From Rhizomicrobium sp. (GTDB lineage: Bacteria; Pseudomonadota; Alphaproteobacteria; Micropepsales; Micropepsaceae): 56,908 nt of DNA. Below the pieces are notes generated by a model. That model was given only the letters and a program-made list of their open reading frames with translations. It did no database searches and was not told the origin of the DNA. Positions 8,677-17,756 of the stretch are shown here, piece after piece (position 1 is the first letter of the stretch; every line of letters starts with the position of its first letter). The stretch is from positions 1 to 56,908 of the forward strand of contig JARLIR010000166.1 of NCBI GenBank assembly GCA_031291635.1, read 5' to 3'. A program made the translations under genes and the position numbers.

Positions 8677-11649
8677 ATGAAAACTGCCGCCCTAATCACA
8701 TGGCTCTGCATTGGTTTTTATGCCAGCCTCGCGCCGGCGGCTGCCGCAGCCCCTGGCCTATTGCCCTTTGCGCATTTCGTGACCGAGAAGGCGCAGGGCT
8801 TTGCTCTGGTTCGAGCGCGCGGCGCAGCACCCATTTTTGTCGACAAGGACGACCATAAGGGTGTGGTCCGGGCGGCGGGAGATTTGCAAGCTGACATCGC
8901 GCGTGTCACGGGCATCAAACCGCAACTCTCCACCGGCGTGCCAACAGGCGCCTTTGTTGTCATGGTCGGCACCATCGGAAAAAGCACGCTAATCGATGCG
9001 TTGGTGAAATCCGGTAAAATTAAAGCCGACGCCATTCGCGGCCAGTGGGAAGCCTTTGTCGTCGCCACAGTCTCCCACCCCTGTCCTGGTGTGGAGCAGG
9101 CGCTGGTGATCGCAGGCAGCGACAAGCGCGGCACCATCTACGGCATTTATGAACTGTCGGAACAAATTGGCGTTTCGCCCTGGTATTGGTTTGCGGACGT
9201 CCCCGCCAAACAGCGCAAAACCTTGTCCGTTCTGAATGGCAGCTACGTGCAAGGCCCGCCTGCCGTCAAATATCGCGGCATCTTTATCAAGGATGAAGCG
9301 CCGGCGTTCACCGGCTGGGCCAAAGCGAAGTTCGGTGGCCTGAACAGCAAAATGTATACCCATGTCTTCGAACTGATCTTGCGCTTGCGCGGCAATTATC
9401 TGTGGCCTGCGATGTGGGACAATGCCTTCAATGAAGATGATGCAGAAAACCCGCGCTTGGCTGACGAATATGGCGTGGTGATGGGAACGTCGCATCACGA
9501 GCCGATGATGCGCTCGCATCACGAATGGCTGAGCCGCAAAGACCATCTCGGTAATGGTGAGTGGAATTATGCCAGCAACAAAGCAGCCATCCAGGGCTTT
9601 TTCCGCGAAGGCATCGATAATGCCCGAAATTATGATAATCTCGTCACCATGGGGATGCGTGGCGATGGCGATGTCGCCATGGCCAGCCAAGGCGATATCC
9701 ACAAGGATGTGGCGCAGCTCGAAAGCATCATCGCGGATCAGCGGCAGATCTTACGCGACGAATTGCACAAAGAGCCTGCCGAGGTGCCGCAGCTCTGGGC
9801 GCTCTTTACCGAGGTGCTGAAATACTACGATGCTGGAATGAAGGTACCCGACGACATCACCTTGCTTTTCACGGATGATAATGTCGGCGACATCCGCCGC
9901 CTGCCGACTGCGGCAGAAGCCAAGCGCCCCGGCGGTGCGGGTATCTATTATCACATGGATATGCATGGCGGGCCTTACGCCTACCAATGGCTGAACACCA
10001 ATCCTCTGCCCAAAGTCTGGGAGCAGATGGATCTCGCCTATCAATATGGCGCCGACCGCATCTGGATCACCAATATCGGCGATATCAAACCGCTGGAAGT
10101 CCCGATCGAGTTTTTTCTGCGCCTTGGCTATTGGGGCCCTAAGACGATCAACAAGGATACGATTGCGGCCTGGACCAAAACCTGGGCAGCGCGTGATTTC
10201 GGCTCCGAACACGCCGATGAAATCGCCGATATCGTCGCCAAATACGGCAAGTATAATGGCTGGCGCAAACCCGAACAGGTTCGCGCCGACACCTATTCGC
10301 TCATCCATGATCGTGAAGCCGAACGGGTTTCAGCGGCCTGGAACGACATCGCGACGCGCGCGGAAGCCGTCGGCAAGAAGTTACCGCCCGAAGCGCAGGA
10401 TGCCTATTACCAGCTGGTGCTCTATCCGGTTAAGGCTTCGGCCAATTTGGTCGACACCTACATCGCGGCCGGTCGCAACCAACTCTTCGCGGCGCAGGGG
10501 CGGGCATCCACCAATGCGGAAGCCGTCACGGTGCGCGAGCTCTTCGCCAAAGACCGGCAGATGTCCGAGTTCTACAATAAGAAGATGGCGGGCGGAAAAT
10601 GGGACCACATGATGGACCAAACCCATTTCGGCTATACCGATTGGTATCCGCCGTTGGCGGATGTGAGCCCGGCCGTGTCACAGGTCATCCCAGCGCAGAC
10701 ATCAGAGTTTGCTGTGGCCTTGGAAGGGCGCGTGCAGTTTTGGCCGGGCTATTATCTGCCGCCTGCATTGGCGCCACTCGACTCCTTGTCGAAGCGCAAG
10801 ACCTTTATCGAGGTCTACCCCGTTGGTACCAAACCGATTGCCTTCACCTCTCGCGCCGATCAGCCCTGGATCACGCTCAGCGAAGGCAAAGCCTTTTCCG
10901 CTGGTAAGGACGACCGCCGCATCTGGATCGATATCGATTGGGAAAAGGCGTCTATAGGGATGAACAACGGCTTCGTCATCGTCAAAGGCACGCAAGGCGA
11001 GGTGCGAGTGCGGGTGACAGCCATCAAGGCCACACGTGAGCAGGAAAAAGACGCCAAGTGTGCATTCGGTGGCCTCACTGGGCCCATCGCCATTGCCGCA
11101 TCAGAGGCCAGCAAGAATACAGCCGTGAACGGCGTCAGCTGGCAGCCCATTCCTGATTACGGTCGGGCAGCAGCTGGCATGGCGATCTTTCCGGTGACCG
11201 CGCCATCATTCCTGCCGGGTCAACCCGCGCCACGGCTGGAATACGAAGTCTATTTCGCCAAGCCGGGAACCTATCAGGTCGACATCGTCACCAGCCCGAC
11301 GCTGGATTTCCACGCCGATAACAATCTGGGACTGGCCGTTTCGCTCGACGGTCAGGCGCCCGACATTCGTTACGTCTTCACTGCGCAAAGCCGCGAGTCC
11401 GAGACCTTTCTTGGCAAAGCCTTCTATGAGAATGCCAAGAACAACGCCCGAACGATGCATTTCACCGTTAAGGCGGACAAGGCCGGACGGCACAGCTTGA
11501 AGCTCGCGATGATTGATCCCGGCTTGGTGCTGCAGAAAATCATTGTCCACGACGATGAGCTTCCTGCCTCCTATTTCGGGCCGCTTGATAGCGCCCGCAA
11601 CGGTGATGAAACGTGCGTTTTGCGTAAGATCCCTCGCCGCCAACCCTGA
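8677..11649 (+). CDS. Xylan alpha-1,2-glucuronidase, GH115, secreted
   Basis: 990 residues, the usual length for GH115. A signal peptide (MKTAALITWLCIGFYASLAP, then AAAAA) precedes a domain with the family's conserved blocks: GTIYGIYELSEQIGVSPWYW, RGIFIKDEAPAFTGW, LRLRGNYLWPAMWDNAFNED, MGTSHHEPMMRSHHEW, LLFTDDNVGDIRRLP and YHMDMHGGPYAYQWLNTNPL. The C-terminal third is the additional beta-rich region seen in full-length members. The enzyme removes (4-O-methyl-)glucuronic acid from xylan, including from internal positions. With GH51 just upstream and TonB receptors on both sides, it makes up a debranching set for glucuronoarabinoxylan. No backbone-cleaving xylanase is in this window. Confidence 0.93.
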   Translation: MKTAALITWLCIGFYASLAPAAAAAPGLLPFAHFVTEKAQGFALVRARGAAPIFVDKDDHKGVVRAAGDLQADIARVTGIKPQLSTGVPTGAFVVMVGTIGKSTLIDALVKSGKIKADAIRGQWEAFVVATVSHPCPGVEQALVIAGSDKRGTIYGIYELSEQIGVSPWYWFADVPAKQRKTLSVLNGSYVQGPPAVKYRGIFIKDEAPAFTGWAKAKFGGLNSKMYTHVFELILRLRGNYLWPAMWDNAFNEDDAENPRLADEYGVVMGTSHHEPMMRSHHEWLSRKDHLGNGEWNYASNKAAIQGFFREGIDNARNYDNLVTMGMRGDGDVAMASQGDIHKDVAQLESIIADQRQILRDELHKEPAEVPQLWALFTEVLKYYDAGMKVPDDITLLFTDDNVGDIRRLPTAAEAKRPGGAGIYYHMDMHGGPYAYQWLNTNPLPKVWEQMDLAYQYGADRIWITNIGDIKPLEVPIEFFLRLGYWGPKTINKDTIAAWTKTWAARDFGSEHADEIADIVAKYGKYNGWRKPEQVRADTYSLIHDREAERVSAAWNDIATRAEAVGKKLPPEAQDAYYQLVLYPVKASANLVDTYIAAGRNQLFAAQGRASTNAEAVTVRELFAKDRQMSEFYNKKMAGGKWDHMMDQTHFGYTDWYPPLADVSPAVSQVIPAQTSEFAVALEGRVQFWPGYYLPPALAPLDSLSKRKTFIEVYPVGTKPIAFTSRADQPWITLSEGKAFSAGKDDRRIWIDIDWEKASIGMNNGFVIVKGTQGEVRVRVTAIKATREQEKDAKCAFGGLTGPIAIAASEASKNTAVNGVSWQPIPDYGRAAAGMAIFPVTAPSFLPGQPAPRLEYEVYFAKPGTYQVDIVTSPTLDFHADNNLGLAVSLDGQAPDIRYVFTAQSRESETFLGKAFYENAKNNARTMHFTVKADKAGRHSLKLAMIDPGLVLQKIIVHDDELPASYFGPLDSARNGDETCVLRKIPRRQP

Positions 11650-11798
11650 CGGTCATCCGTACCGTGTCCGATGCGCAACAGTTGCGGGGAACATAACGTC
11701 CCGTCGCAGGGATTCCCGCGCACAAATGATCTTCCAATACAGCGAGGTGAGCGGAGAACCGAAGGGGAGGGGTGCGCGCGACTATCGATAGGCGCCAT

Positions 11799-11827
11799 TT
11801 GACCAGAAATGTTAGCGGTAACATTTC
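11799..11827 (+). promoter_or_regulatory. LacI/XylR-type operator inside a promoter
   Basis: A perfect 9-bp inverted repeat, gaaatgtta-gcgg-taacatttc, spans 11806-11827. Its core TGTTAGCGGTAACA is the LacI-family type and is close to the XylR operator described at xylose-induced Caulobacter promoters. A TTGACC at 11799-11804 and a CATTTC at 11822-11827, 17 bases apart, would make the -35 and -10. The operator would then fill the spacer, the classic position for repression. It lies about 100 bases before the second TonB receptor. No LacI-family regulator is encoded in the window. Confidence 0.7.
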
Positions 11828-11924
11828 TCACCAAGCAGAGGTTGCCACCGAGCCAATAGCCGTGATCGCCGAGTAGGCGGGCGGGAAAAAAGAAATGTAT
11901 CGATTCAAAAGAGGGAGTGGAATC

Positions 11925-14900
11925 GTGAAAACAGCACTGAATTCGTCGCGCACCCGTGCGGCGCTAATGGGGACGAGCGTACTCGTGGGGCTAAGCACCC
12001 TGCTGGCAGTTTCGATGCCGTCATTTGCCCAAGAGTCGCTTGAGACTGTGACGGTCACGGGCTACCGCGCCAGCTTGACCGACTCGACGAACGCCAAGCG
12101 CGCATCCATCAACCTTACGGATTCGATCTTTGCCGAAGACATCGGCAAGTTCCCGGACACCAACATCGCCGAAGCCTTCAACCGCATTCCGGGTGTCACC
12201 ATTACCCGTGAAAACGACGGTTCGGGTATGCGCGTTGCCATTCGCGGACTGGACACCAACTTCGTCAAGATCACGCTGAACGGCGCCGCCGTGTCGACGG
12301 CCTCTACCGGTAACACCGACGCCAACGGCGCCAATCGCGAAGTCGATCTCAACATCTTTCCGATCGAACTTTTCTCGCAGTTGTCGGTCAGCAAGACCGC
12401 GTCGGCCGATCAGCTCGAAGGCGGCGCCTCAGGCGTGGTCGCGATGCGCAGCCTTCGCCCCTTCGACAACCCAGGCACGCACTTCACCTACAATCTTCAG
12501 GGCTCTGACTACTCCAAGAACGGCAATATCGGCGAACGCGGCACCTTGATTGCAAGCTATACCGATGGTCCGTTCGGTGTGCTGATCGGCTTGTCCGGTC
12601 AGGTCAACCGCCCGATGACGACAGGCTATGAAGGCGCCTTCAACAACCTGACGGTTCCGTCCCTGACGAACGTGCAGTTCTACGGCACGCAAGCAAACCC
12701 GACTCCGACCCAAACTTGCGTGACCTCGCAAGTCGTTTCGCCGGGTACAACCAGCACGGCGGCGGTGTCGACCTGTAACCCGATCGGCGGCCAGAACGGT
12801 TGGGCCATTCCGACCGTGTTCCCGTCTGGCACTGGCGTTCCGGCTGCCTATGTCGGCAAGACGGTCACTTCCGATCTGCTGATGGCCCTGAACCCTGGCC
12901 TGACCATGGCCCAGATCGGTTCGGCGATTATTCCGCGTACCGGCCGCCCCATGTTCGAGACCGGCACGCGCGATCGTTATAATGGCATCGTGTCGTTGGA
13001 ATATCGTCCGACCGACGGGATGCATTTCTACTTTGACGGCATTCTTGGCGTGCTTGAGAACAACCTCAACCGCGAAGATCTGATGATGATCGGCCGCAGC
13101 GGTAACGCAATCCCGACGAATATGAAGGTGGACGCGAATAACGTCGTCACCTCCGCTGATTTCGTGAATGCGGGCATGGCGCTGGAAGCCCGTCCCTATA
13201 AGGAAAAGTCGGACTATATCAGCCTCAATCCGGGCATGGATTGGCAGGTCAACGACCTCTTGAACGTCAAGGCCCAGGTGAACTACAGCCGCGCCCACTT
13301 CTTCCGCGACTCGCCGACCTTCATGCCCTCGACGCCTCTTTCGCTGATCCACTATGACAATACTGGTCTCTTCCCGACCTACTCCATGCCCTTGCTGCCG
13401 GGCAATGGTTTGCAGGATCCGCAGAACTTCGGTTGGAACGCTGGCAATTCGCGCCTGAGTGTGGCGCAGGAGCGCCGCTACCAATTCACCAAGGGCGCCC
13501 ACCTCGATGGTTCGTACGGCGGTGACGATTTCAAGGTGCAGATGGGCGCGGCCTGGGATGAGCAGTATCGTCTCATCCGCGGTTACAACAACGACGGCGC
13601 CTTTGCCGAAGCTGGCTGTAACTTCAATCCGACGACCTATCTGCCGGGACCGAACTCGACGGCTGGTTGTTCCAATACGCCGTCCTCGACCGTTCCATCA
13701 GCTTGGGCCGCCAATTGGGGTACCGGCTACACGGCGGGCATGGGCGCTCTGCCGACCGCACAAGGGCCGTTGGTGCCGAGTTCGATGGTCCCGAGCTTCC
13801 TCTCAGTAGGCCCGAACGGTTTTGCGAAGGTCGATTACAAGGCGTTCGAGGCTGCCACAAACTATCAATACTATGCCACGCATCCGTCGAACGGCGCGGC
13901 CGCAAACCTGCAAGATCCTGGCCGTACAAACTTCAGCGGCGGCACCAACACCAACATTAGCTCGGGCGTCATCGACGAAAAAACGATGGGCTTCTACGCC
14001 GAGATCGCCGGTACTTTGCATCGCGGCGATCAGAAGCTGAAGTATAATGTCGGCGCTCGTTGGATCAGGACCGAGCAGGCCTTGACCGGCTACACCAGCG
14101 TATCTGACCCGAGAAACGTCACCCTCGGCGATGGTGCGAAGTATCCGAACACCATCATGCCGGCGACTCTGAAAGGCTCCTACTCAGCCTTCCTGCCGTC
14201 GGTGAACGTGGTGTGGGAAATCTTCGACGACTTCCAGCTCCGTAGCGCCGTGTCCCGTACGATGACACGCGCCAATCCGGCCAGCATGCTGCCGCAGCTA
14301 TCGGGTGGCGGCTCGGGTGGCGATGCCTTCAGCCTCGGTAACCCGAACCTGCGTCCGTATTACTCGACCAATATCGACTTCAGCGCCGAACTCTACACCG
14401 GCGGTGAAGGCTATATCAGCGCCGGCATCTTCAAGAAGATGATCACGGGCTTTCCGAGCAACTATACCTCGGTGCAGCCTTATCCGTGGCTGGCCCAGTT
14501 CGGCACCATCTTTGCGAACAACGCGGTCGGGACTTCGGCCTATAACAACCTGCAGAACTTGGCGATCGCTGGCGGTTGCTGGAACGCTGCTGCGGGCTCA
14601 GCCAATACGCTCAATTGCGTCAATGTTCAGATCACTCAGGCGCGTAACGCCACGGGTCTCGAGAGCATCAAGGGCGTCGAGCTGAATTGGGTCCAACCGC
14701 TCGACTTCTATCTCGCCGAGTTTGGTCTCAAGGGCTTCGGTTGGACGGCCAATGCGACGATGATCAGCACCAAGACGACGCCCAACAGCGCCGCCCCTGC
14801 CGTTGTGCTGAACGTCTCGCCGTTTACCTATAACTTGACCAGCTACTACGACAATGACGGCATCATGGCGAAAGTGTCCTACGCGTTCCAGCGCGGCACG

Positions 14901-15170
14901 ATCACCAATTCGAACGTCTACGGTATCATCTCGGGCTTCCCGAGCTTTACCCAAGAGCGTTCGCTGGATTACGGGCAGGTTGATCTGTCGACCAGCGTCA
15001 AACTGTCGAAGTTCTTCGGTGCGCTGCCGACGGATCCTGAAGTCACATTCGACATTCAGAACCTCACGCACGCCCGGAACGGCCGTTCGTATAAGCAGTT
15101 CCCCAATCTGATGAACTACTCCTACGATCCGGGCTCGCTGTTCCTGCTCGGTGTTCGCGGCAGTCTGTAA
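11925..15170 (+). CDS. TonB-dependent receptor, oligosaccharide type, no STN
   Basis: 1081 residues from the GTG at 11925, which has a strong ribosome site (gagggag at 11911-11917, 7 bases away); an ATG at 11895 is in frame but has none. The signal peptide ends near SMPSFAQ. A TonB-box-like ETVTVTG and the plug follow directly (EDIGKFPDTNIAEAFNRIPG, VAIRGLDTNFVKITLNGAAV), with no STN domain. The protein is clearly related to the receptor at 3188: the same plug blocks, and a barrel ending in LGVRGSL. It is therefore a transport-only paralogue. A LacI/XylR-type operator sits in its promoter region, so its control differs from that of the STN receptor. The substrate is probably a xylan-derived oligosaccharide (inference). 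Confidence 0.88.
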   Translation: MKTALNSSRTRAALMGTSVLVGLSTLLAVSMPSFAQESLETVTVTGYRASLTDSTNAKRASINLTDSIFAEDIGKFPDTNIAEAFNRIPGVTITRENDGSGMRVAIRGLDTNFVKITLNGAAVSTASTGNTDANGANREVDLNIFPIELFSQLSVSKTASADQLEGGASGVVAMRSLRPFDNPGTHFTYNLQGSDYSKNGNIGERGTLIASYTDGPFGVLIGLSGQVNRPMTTGYEGAFNNLTVPSLTNVQFYGTQANPTPTQTCVTSQVVSPGTTSTAAVSTCNPIGGQNGWAIPTVFPSGTGVPAAYVGKTVTSDLLMALNPGLTMAQIGSAIIPRTGRPMFETGTRDRYNGIVSLEYRPTDGMHFYFDGILGVLENNLNREDLMMIGRSGNAIPTNMKVDANNVVTSADFVNAGMALEARPYKEKSDYISLNPGMDWQVNDLLNVKAQVNYSRAHFFRDSPTFMPSTPLSLIHYDNTGLFPTYSMPLLPGNGLQDPQNFGWNAGNSRLSVAQERRYQFTKGAHLDGSYGGDDFKVQMGAAWDEQYRLIRGYNNDGAFAEAGCNFNPTTYLPGPNSTAGCSNTPSSTVPSAWAANWGTGYTAGMGALPTAQGPLVPSSMVPSFLSVGPNGFAKVDYKAFEAATNYQYYATHPSNGAAANLQDPGRTNFSGGTNTNISSGVIDEKTMGFYAEIAGTLHRGDQKLKYNVGARWIRTEQALTGYTSVSDPRNVTLGDGAKYPNTIMPATLKGSYSAFLPSVNVVWEIFDDFQLRSAVSRTMTRANPASMLPQLSGGGSGGDAFSLGNPNLRPYYSTNIDFSAELYTGGEGYISAGIFKKMITGFPSNYTSVQPYPWLAQFGTIFANNAVGTSAYNNLQNLAIAGGCWNAAAGSANTLNCVNVQITQARNATGLESIKGVELNWVQPLDFYLAEFGLKGFGWTANATMISTKTTPNSAAPAVVLNVSPFTYNLTSYYDNDGIMAKVSYAFQRGTITNSNVYGIISGFPSFTQERSLDYGQVDLSTSVKLSKFFGALPTDPEVTFDIQNLTHARNGRSYKQFPNLMNYSYDPGSLFLLGVRGSL

Positions 15171-15291
15171 GTGGCATTCCTCGGGCCGCTGGTCTTCTCA
15201 CTTAGGAGGGACCAGCGGAGCGGGGCAACTGTTAAGATCAGCCTATTCTGATCTCTCAGCTCCCTAAGGGTTCCTCCCCTAGGGCTCCTTG

Positions 15292-15324
15292 GCGGCACTC
15301 GGAAACGGGTGCCGCTCTTTTTTT
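15292..15324 (+). terminator. Rho-independent terminator of the receptor gene
   Basis: Stem gcggcactc / gggtgccgc (one G-T pair) with loop ggaaac, followed by ctttttttg. It lies 120 bases after the receptor stop and should end transcripts of the hemicellulose locus. Confidence 0.8.
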
Positions 15325-15621
15325 GTTTGTGTGGATGGGCCCATCACAGCAGGGGCCACGAAATTCCCTGTTATTGGGTGGGGTGTTCCCGGGTGGCTGC
15401 TCATAAAACCTTTATGCCACAAGGAAATATGAACATATTGGCGCTTTGGTGCACCACGGAATTGGCTTCAATTCCCTGTTTGTCCCTGTTTTCGAGGGAA
15501 TGGCACAGGACGTGTGTGGCTAACGACAGACAAAGCAGTGATCAAACTCGCCTTTTTATGCGGGCTTTGGGCGATATTTTCCGTGAACTGCCACCTTCGA
15601 CCAGATGACCGCAGGCCACGC

Positions 15622-15635
15622 TGTTAGCGCTAAAT
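15622..15635 (+). promoter_or_regulatory. Second LacI/XylR-type operator
   Basis: The sequence tgttagcgctaaat contains a perfect 10-bp palindrome ttagcgctaa (15624-15633). It matches the LacI/XylR-type core even better than the site at 11806. It is 178 bases before the gene at 15813, and I cannot assign flanking -35/-10 boxes. Confidence 0.45.
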
Positions 15636-15812
15636 GTCCTCGGCCCGGTGGACCACAACGGTCAGACCGATTAGCCGCGAACTGCCTGATCCACCACTGC
15701 CGGTTTTGCCGGCCGGCCTTGACGAAAATCCATCTTAGCGGAAACTATCGCTGGCTAACCGGGCAGTGTGGGTAATCCGTTGCTGCGCTGGTGACGACAG
15801 GGGGTATCCGGG

Positions 15813-16307
15813 ATGGATTTCCACGATCCGCTGGTCAAACGCATGGCCAGCTTTCTCAGAGAAATCGGCCTCGCCATTGAGCCGGGCGCCGTTCCCGGGC
15901 CCTCATTCCTTCCCGGTATCGCCGTGCGCCACGGCGCGCTGGTGATTGATGAGGAGCACCTCAGCTATCCGGGCGATGTTTTGCACGAGGCCGGTCATCT
16001 TGCTGTCGTTCCGCCGCTGCGCCGCGTCGCGCTGCACGAAAATGTTGGCAATGACGGGGCCGAAGAAATGATGGCCATCGCCTGGTCCTATGCAGCGGCG
16101 CTTCATCTCGGCATCGAGCCCGAGATCGTTTTCCACGAGGCAGGCTATCGCGGCGGCGCGTCCTCCTTGCGCGAGAATTTTCAGGAGGGCCGTTACCTTG
16201 CCTTACCGATGCTGCAATGGGTGGGCATGGCCTTTGATCCAAAGCGCTCTCAACAGGAAAATGTCGCCCCATATCCGCATATGATCCGCTGGTTGCGCGA
16301 GGCTTAG
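15813..16307 (+). CDS. Conserved hypothetical protein with HExxH-like motif
   Basis: 164 residues, soluble, no signal peptide. The ATG at 15813 follows a purine-rich tract (gacaggggg). The segment YPGDVLHEAGHLAVVPPLRR contains HEAGH, the zinc-protease signature, and a conserved NDGAEEMMAIAWSYAAALHL follows about 35 residues later, where a third ligand (Glu) could lie. This looks like a small metallopeptidase-like fold, but I do not recognise a characterised family. It converges on the transporter gene with only 3 bases between the stops. Confidence 0.65.
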   Translation: MDFHDPLVKRMASFLREIGLAIEPGAVPGPSFLPGIAVRHGALVIDEEHLSYPGDVLHEAGHLAVVPPLRRVALHENVGNDGAEEMMAIAWSYAAALHLGIEPEIVFHEAGYRGGASSLRENFQEGRYLALPMLQWVGMAFDPKRSQQENVAPYPHMIRWLREA

Positions 16308-16310
16308 GCG

Positions 16311-17585
16311 TCACAGACCCACAAAGAACATCGCCACGCTCGCTGCCGCCATCACAGCGGCGGAGATCCAGCCGAAGCTGGCGAGCCAGCCCGAGATCTT
16401 GAAGCGGCCCATTTGACGGCTGCTGCTCGCCACCAGCATTAGCGCCACCATGATGGGAACGGCAATAACGCCGTTGACCACCGCACTCCAAAACAGCGCT
16501 GCCATGGGATCGAAACCCGCATAATCGATGATCAGGCCGAGGGCGCAGGCCGCGGCGATGACGGCGTAAAAGCCGACCGCTTCCCAAGGTTTGTTGTCGA
16601 GGCCGCATTTCCACCCCTGGGCTTCCCCCACCGCATAGGCCGCCGAGCCCGCCAGCACCGGTATCGCCAAAAGCCCGGTGCCGACGATGCCGAGGCTGAA
16701 GAGGGCAAAAGCAAAGGGTCCGGCGATGGGCTGCAGCGCTTTGGCGGCGTCCGTGGCGGTTTGAATGTGGGTCTGGCCGCTGGCGTGCAGGGTTGCCGCG
16801 GTGCTCAACATGATCGCAAGGGCGACGAAATTGGAAATCGCCATGCCGGAAAAGGTGTCGAGCCTGATGCGGGCCAAGGCTTTCTTGGCTTGCCTCGGTG
16901 CTTCGATCAACGCTTTTGTCTGCGCTTTGGCGTCGATTTCCTCGACCTCCTGGGCGCTTTGCCAGAAAAACAAATAAGGGCTGATGGTGGTGCCGAAAAT
17001 CGCCACGATGGTGGTGGCCGAACGCGACCAATCCAGCTGCGGCACGATCAGTTGTTGCGCCGCCGAAAGCCAATCGACTTTGACGATGAACAAGACCCCG
17101 ACATAAGCAAACAGCACCAGCGTCAGCCATTTGAGAAAATTGGCATAGCGCCGGTAGGGGATGAACATCTGCAAGAGCAGCGACAGCAGAGCAAAGCCGA
17201 CCGTGTACAGATGTTCATTGCCGCCCACCGCCAAGGCGCCGACCGAGCCCATCGCTGCCAGATCGGCACCCAGATTGATGGTGTTGGCCGCAAAGAGAAG
17301 CACCACAATCGCCATCACCAAGGGACGGGGCAGGATGGCGCCCATGTTTTTTGCCAGCCCGCTGCCGGTGACGCGGCCAATCCGGGCACTGACCAATTGG
17401 ATCGCGACCATCAACGGATAGGTCAGGACCAAGGTCCACAACAGACCGTACCCCGCTTGCGCACCGGCTTGGGAGTAGGTGGCGATACCGCTGGGATCAT
17501 CATCGGCAGCGCCCGTAATTAAGCCGGGGCCGAGTTGATCGAGCAGCGCGACAGACCGCACGCGCAGCGAGAAGGTTTTCGGCAT
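16311..17585 (-). CDS. Nramp-family metal ion transporter, divergent motifs
   Basis: 424 residues from the ATG at 17585, chosen because the protein then begins just before the first helix (MPKTFSLRVRSVALLDQLGP); the longer frame to 17738 adds only low-complexity sequence. About 11 transmembrane segments are visible. The TM1 region reads GPGLITGAADDDPSGIATYS where classical MntH/Nramp has DPGN. The TM6 region reads FGTTISPYLFFWQSAQEVEE where classical members have MPH. The metal-binding Asp-Pro is kept, but the Asn and the Met that favour Mn/Fe are not. This fits the large group of unclassified bacterial Nramp relatives, so the substrate is uncertain (a harder cation such as Mg2+ is possible). 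The gene is divergent from the one at 17757. Confidence 0.85.
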   Translation of the reverse strand: MPKTFSLRVRSVALLDQLGPGLITGAADDDPSGIATYSQAGAQAGYGLLWTLVLTYPLMVAIQLVSARIGRVTGSGLAKNMGAILPRPLVMAIVVLLFAANTINLGADLAAMGSVGALAVGGNEHLYTVGFALLSLLLQMFIPYRRYANFLKWLTLVLFAYVGVLFIVKVDWLSAAQQLIVPQLDWSRSATTIVAIFGTTISPYLFFWQSAQEVEEIDAKAQTKALIEAPRQAKKALARIRLDTFSGMAISNFVALAIMLSTAATLHASGQTHIQTATDAAKALQPIAGPFAFALFSLGIVGTGLLAIPVLAGSAAYAVGEAQGWKCGLDNKPWEAVGFYAVIAAACALGLIIDYAGFDPMAALFWSAVVNGVIAVPIMVALMLVASSSRQMGRFKISGWLASFGWISAAVMAAASVAMFFVGL

Positions 17586-17653
17586 CGGTTGGTCCCTAAG
17601 GTGAAAGCATTTTTGCAAGTGTGAGCACCGCTGCCCGCGGTGCCGCCGCCAAG

Positions 17654-17680
17654 GGAACACCCAAGTGCTTCGGGAGTTCC
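17654..17680. promoter_or_regulatory. Symmetric GGAAC-N17-GTTCC, candidate divergent sigma-EcfG promoter
   Basis: ggaac at 17654-17658 and gttcc at 17676-17680 are 17 bases apart. Read rightward this is GGAAC-N17-GTT, 80 bases before the secreted protein at 17757. Read leftward it is the same, 70 bases before the transporter. The -10 lacks the C of CGTT in both directions, so it is a weaker match than the exact sites further on. Confidence 0.45.
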
Positions 17681-17756
17681 CTCTCTGCCGCGCCGGATTT
17701 GGCGGCGGTATCACCGCATGCCGTCCGGCTGCGGGCAAGTCTATGAGGAGATAAAG

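Larger units (their letters stand above)
15171..15812. other. Long intergenic gap with hairpins and an orphan operator
   Basis: No gene is supported in this 642-base gap. It holds a 9-bp stem-loop (ccgctggtc from 15186, gaccagcgg ending 15218, no T-run), the terminator at 15292-15324, an 11-base direct repeat aattccctgtt (15362-15372 and 15470-15480), and a palindromic operator at 15622-15635. The base composition is more AT-rich than the flanks in places. Confidence 0.5.

Noticed and set aside
12429..13502. A 357-residue minus-strand frame inside the second TonB receptor
   Set aside because: Antisense of a clear receptor barrel, with no recognisable domain.
15362..15480. Direct repeat aattccctgtt twice, about 108 bases apart, considered as an old insertion or att scar
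   Set aside because: Only 11 bases, no integrase or IS trace between the copies, so chance is not excluded.
15309..15608. A 99-residue rightward frame after the receptor terminator
   Set aside because: Cys/Trp/His-rich, starts inside the terminator T-run, and has no ribosome site or family resemblance.
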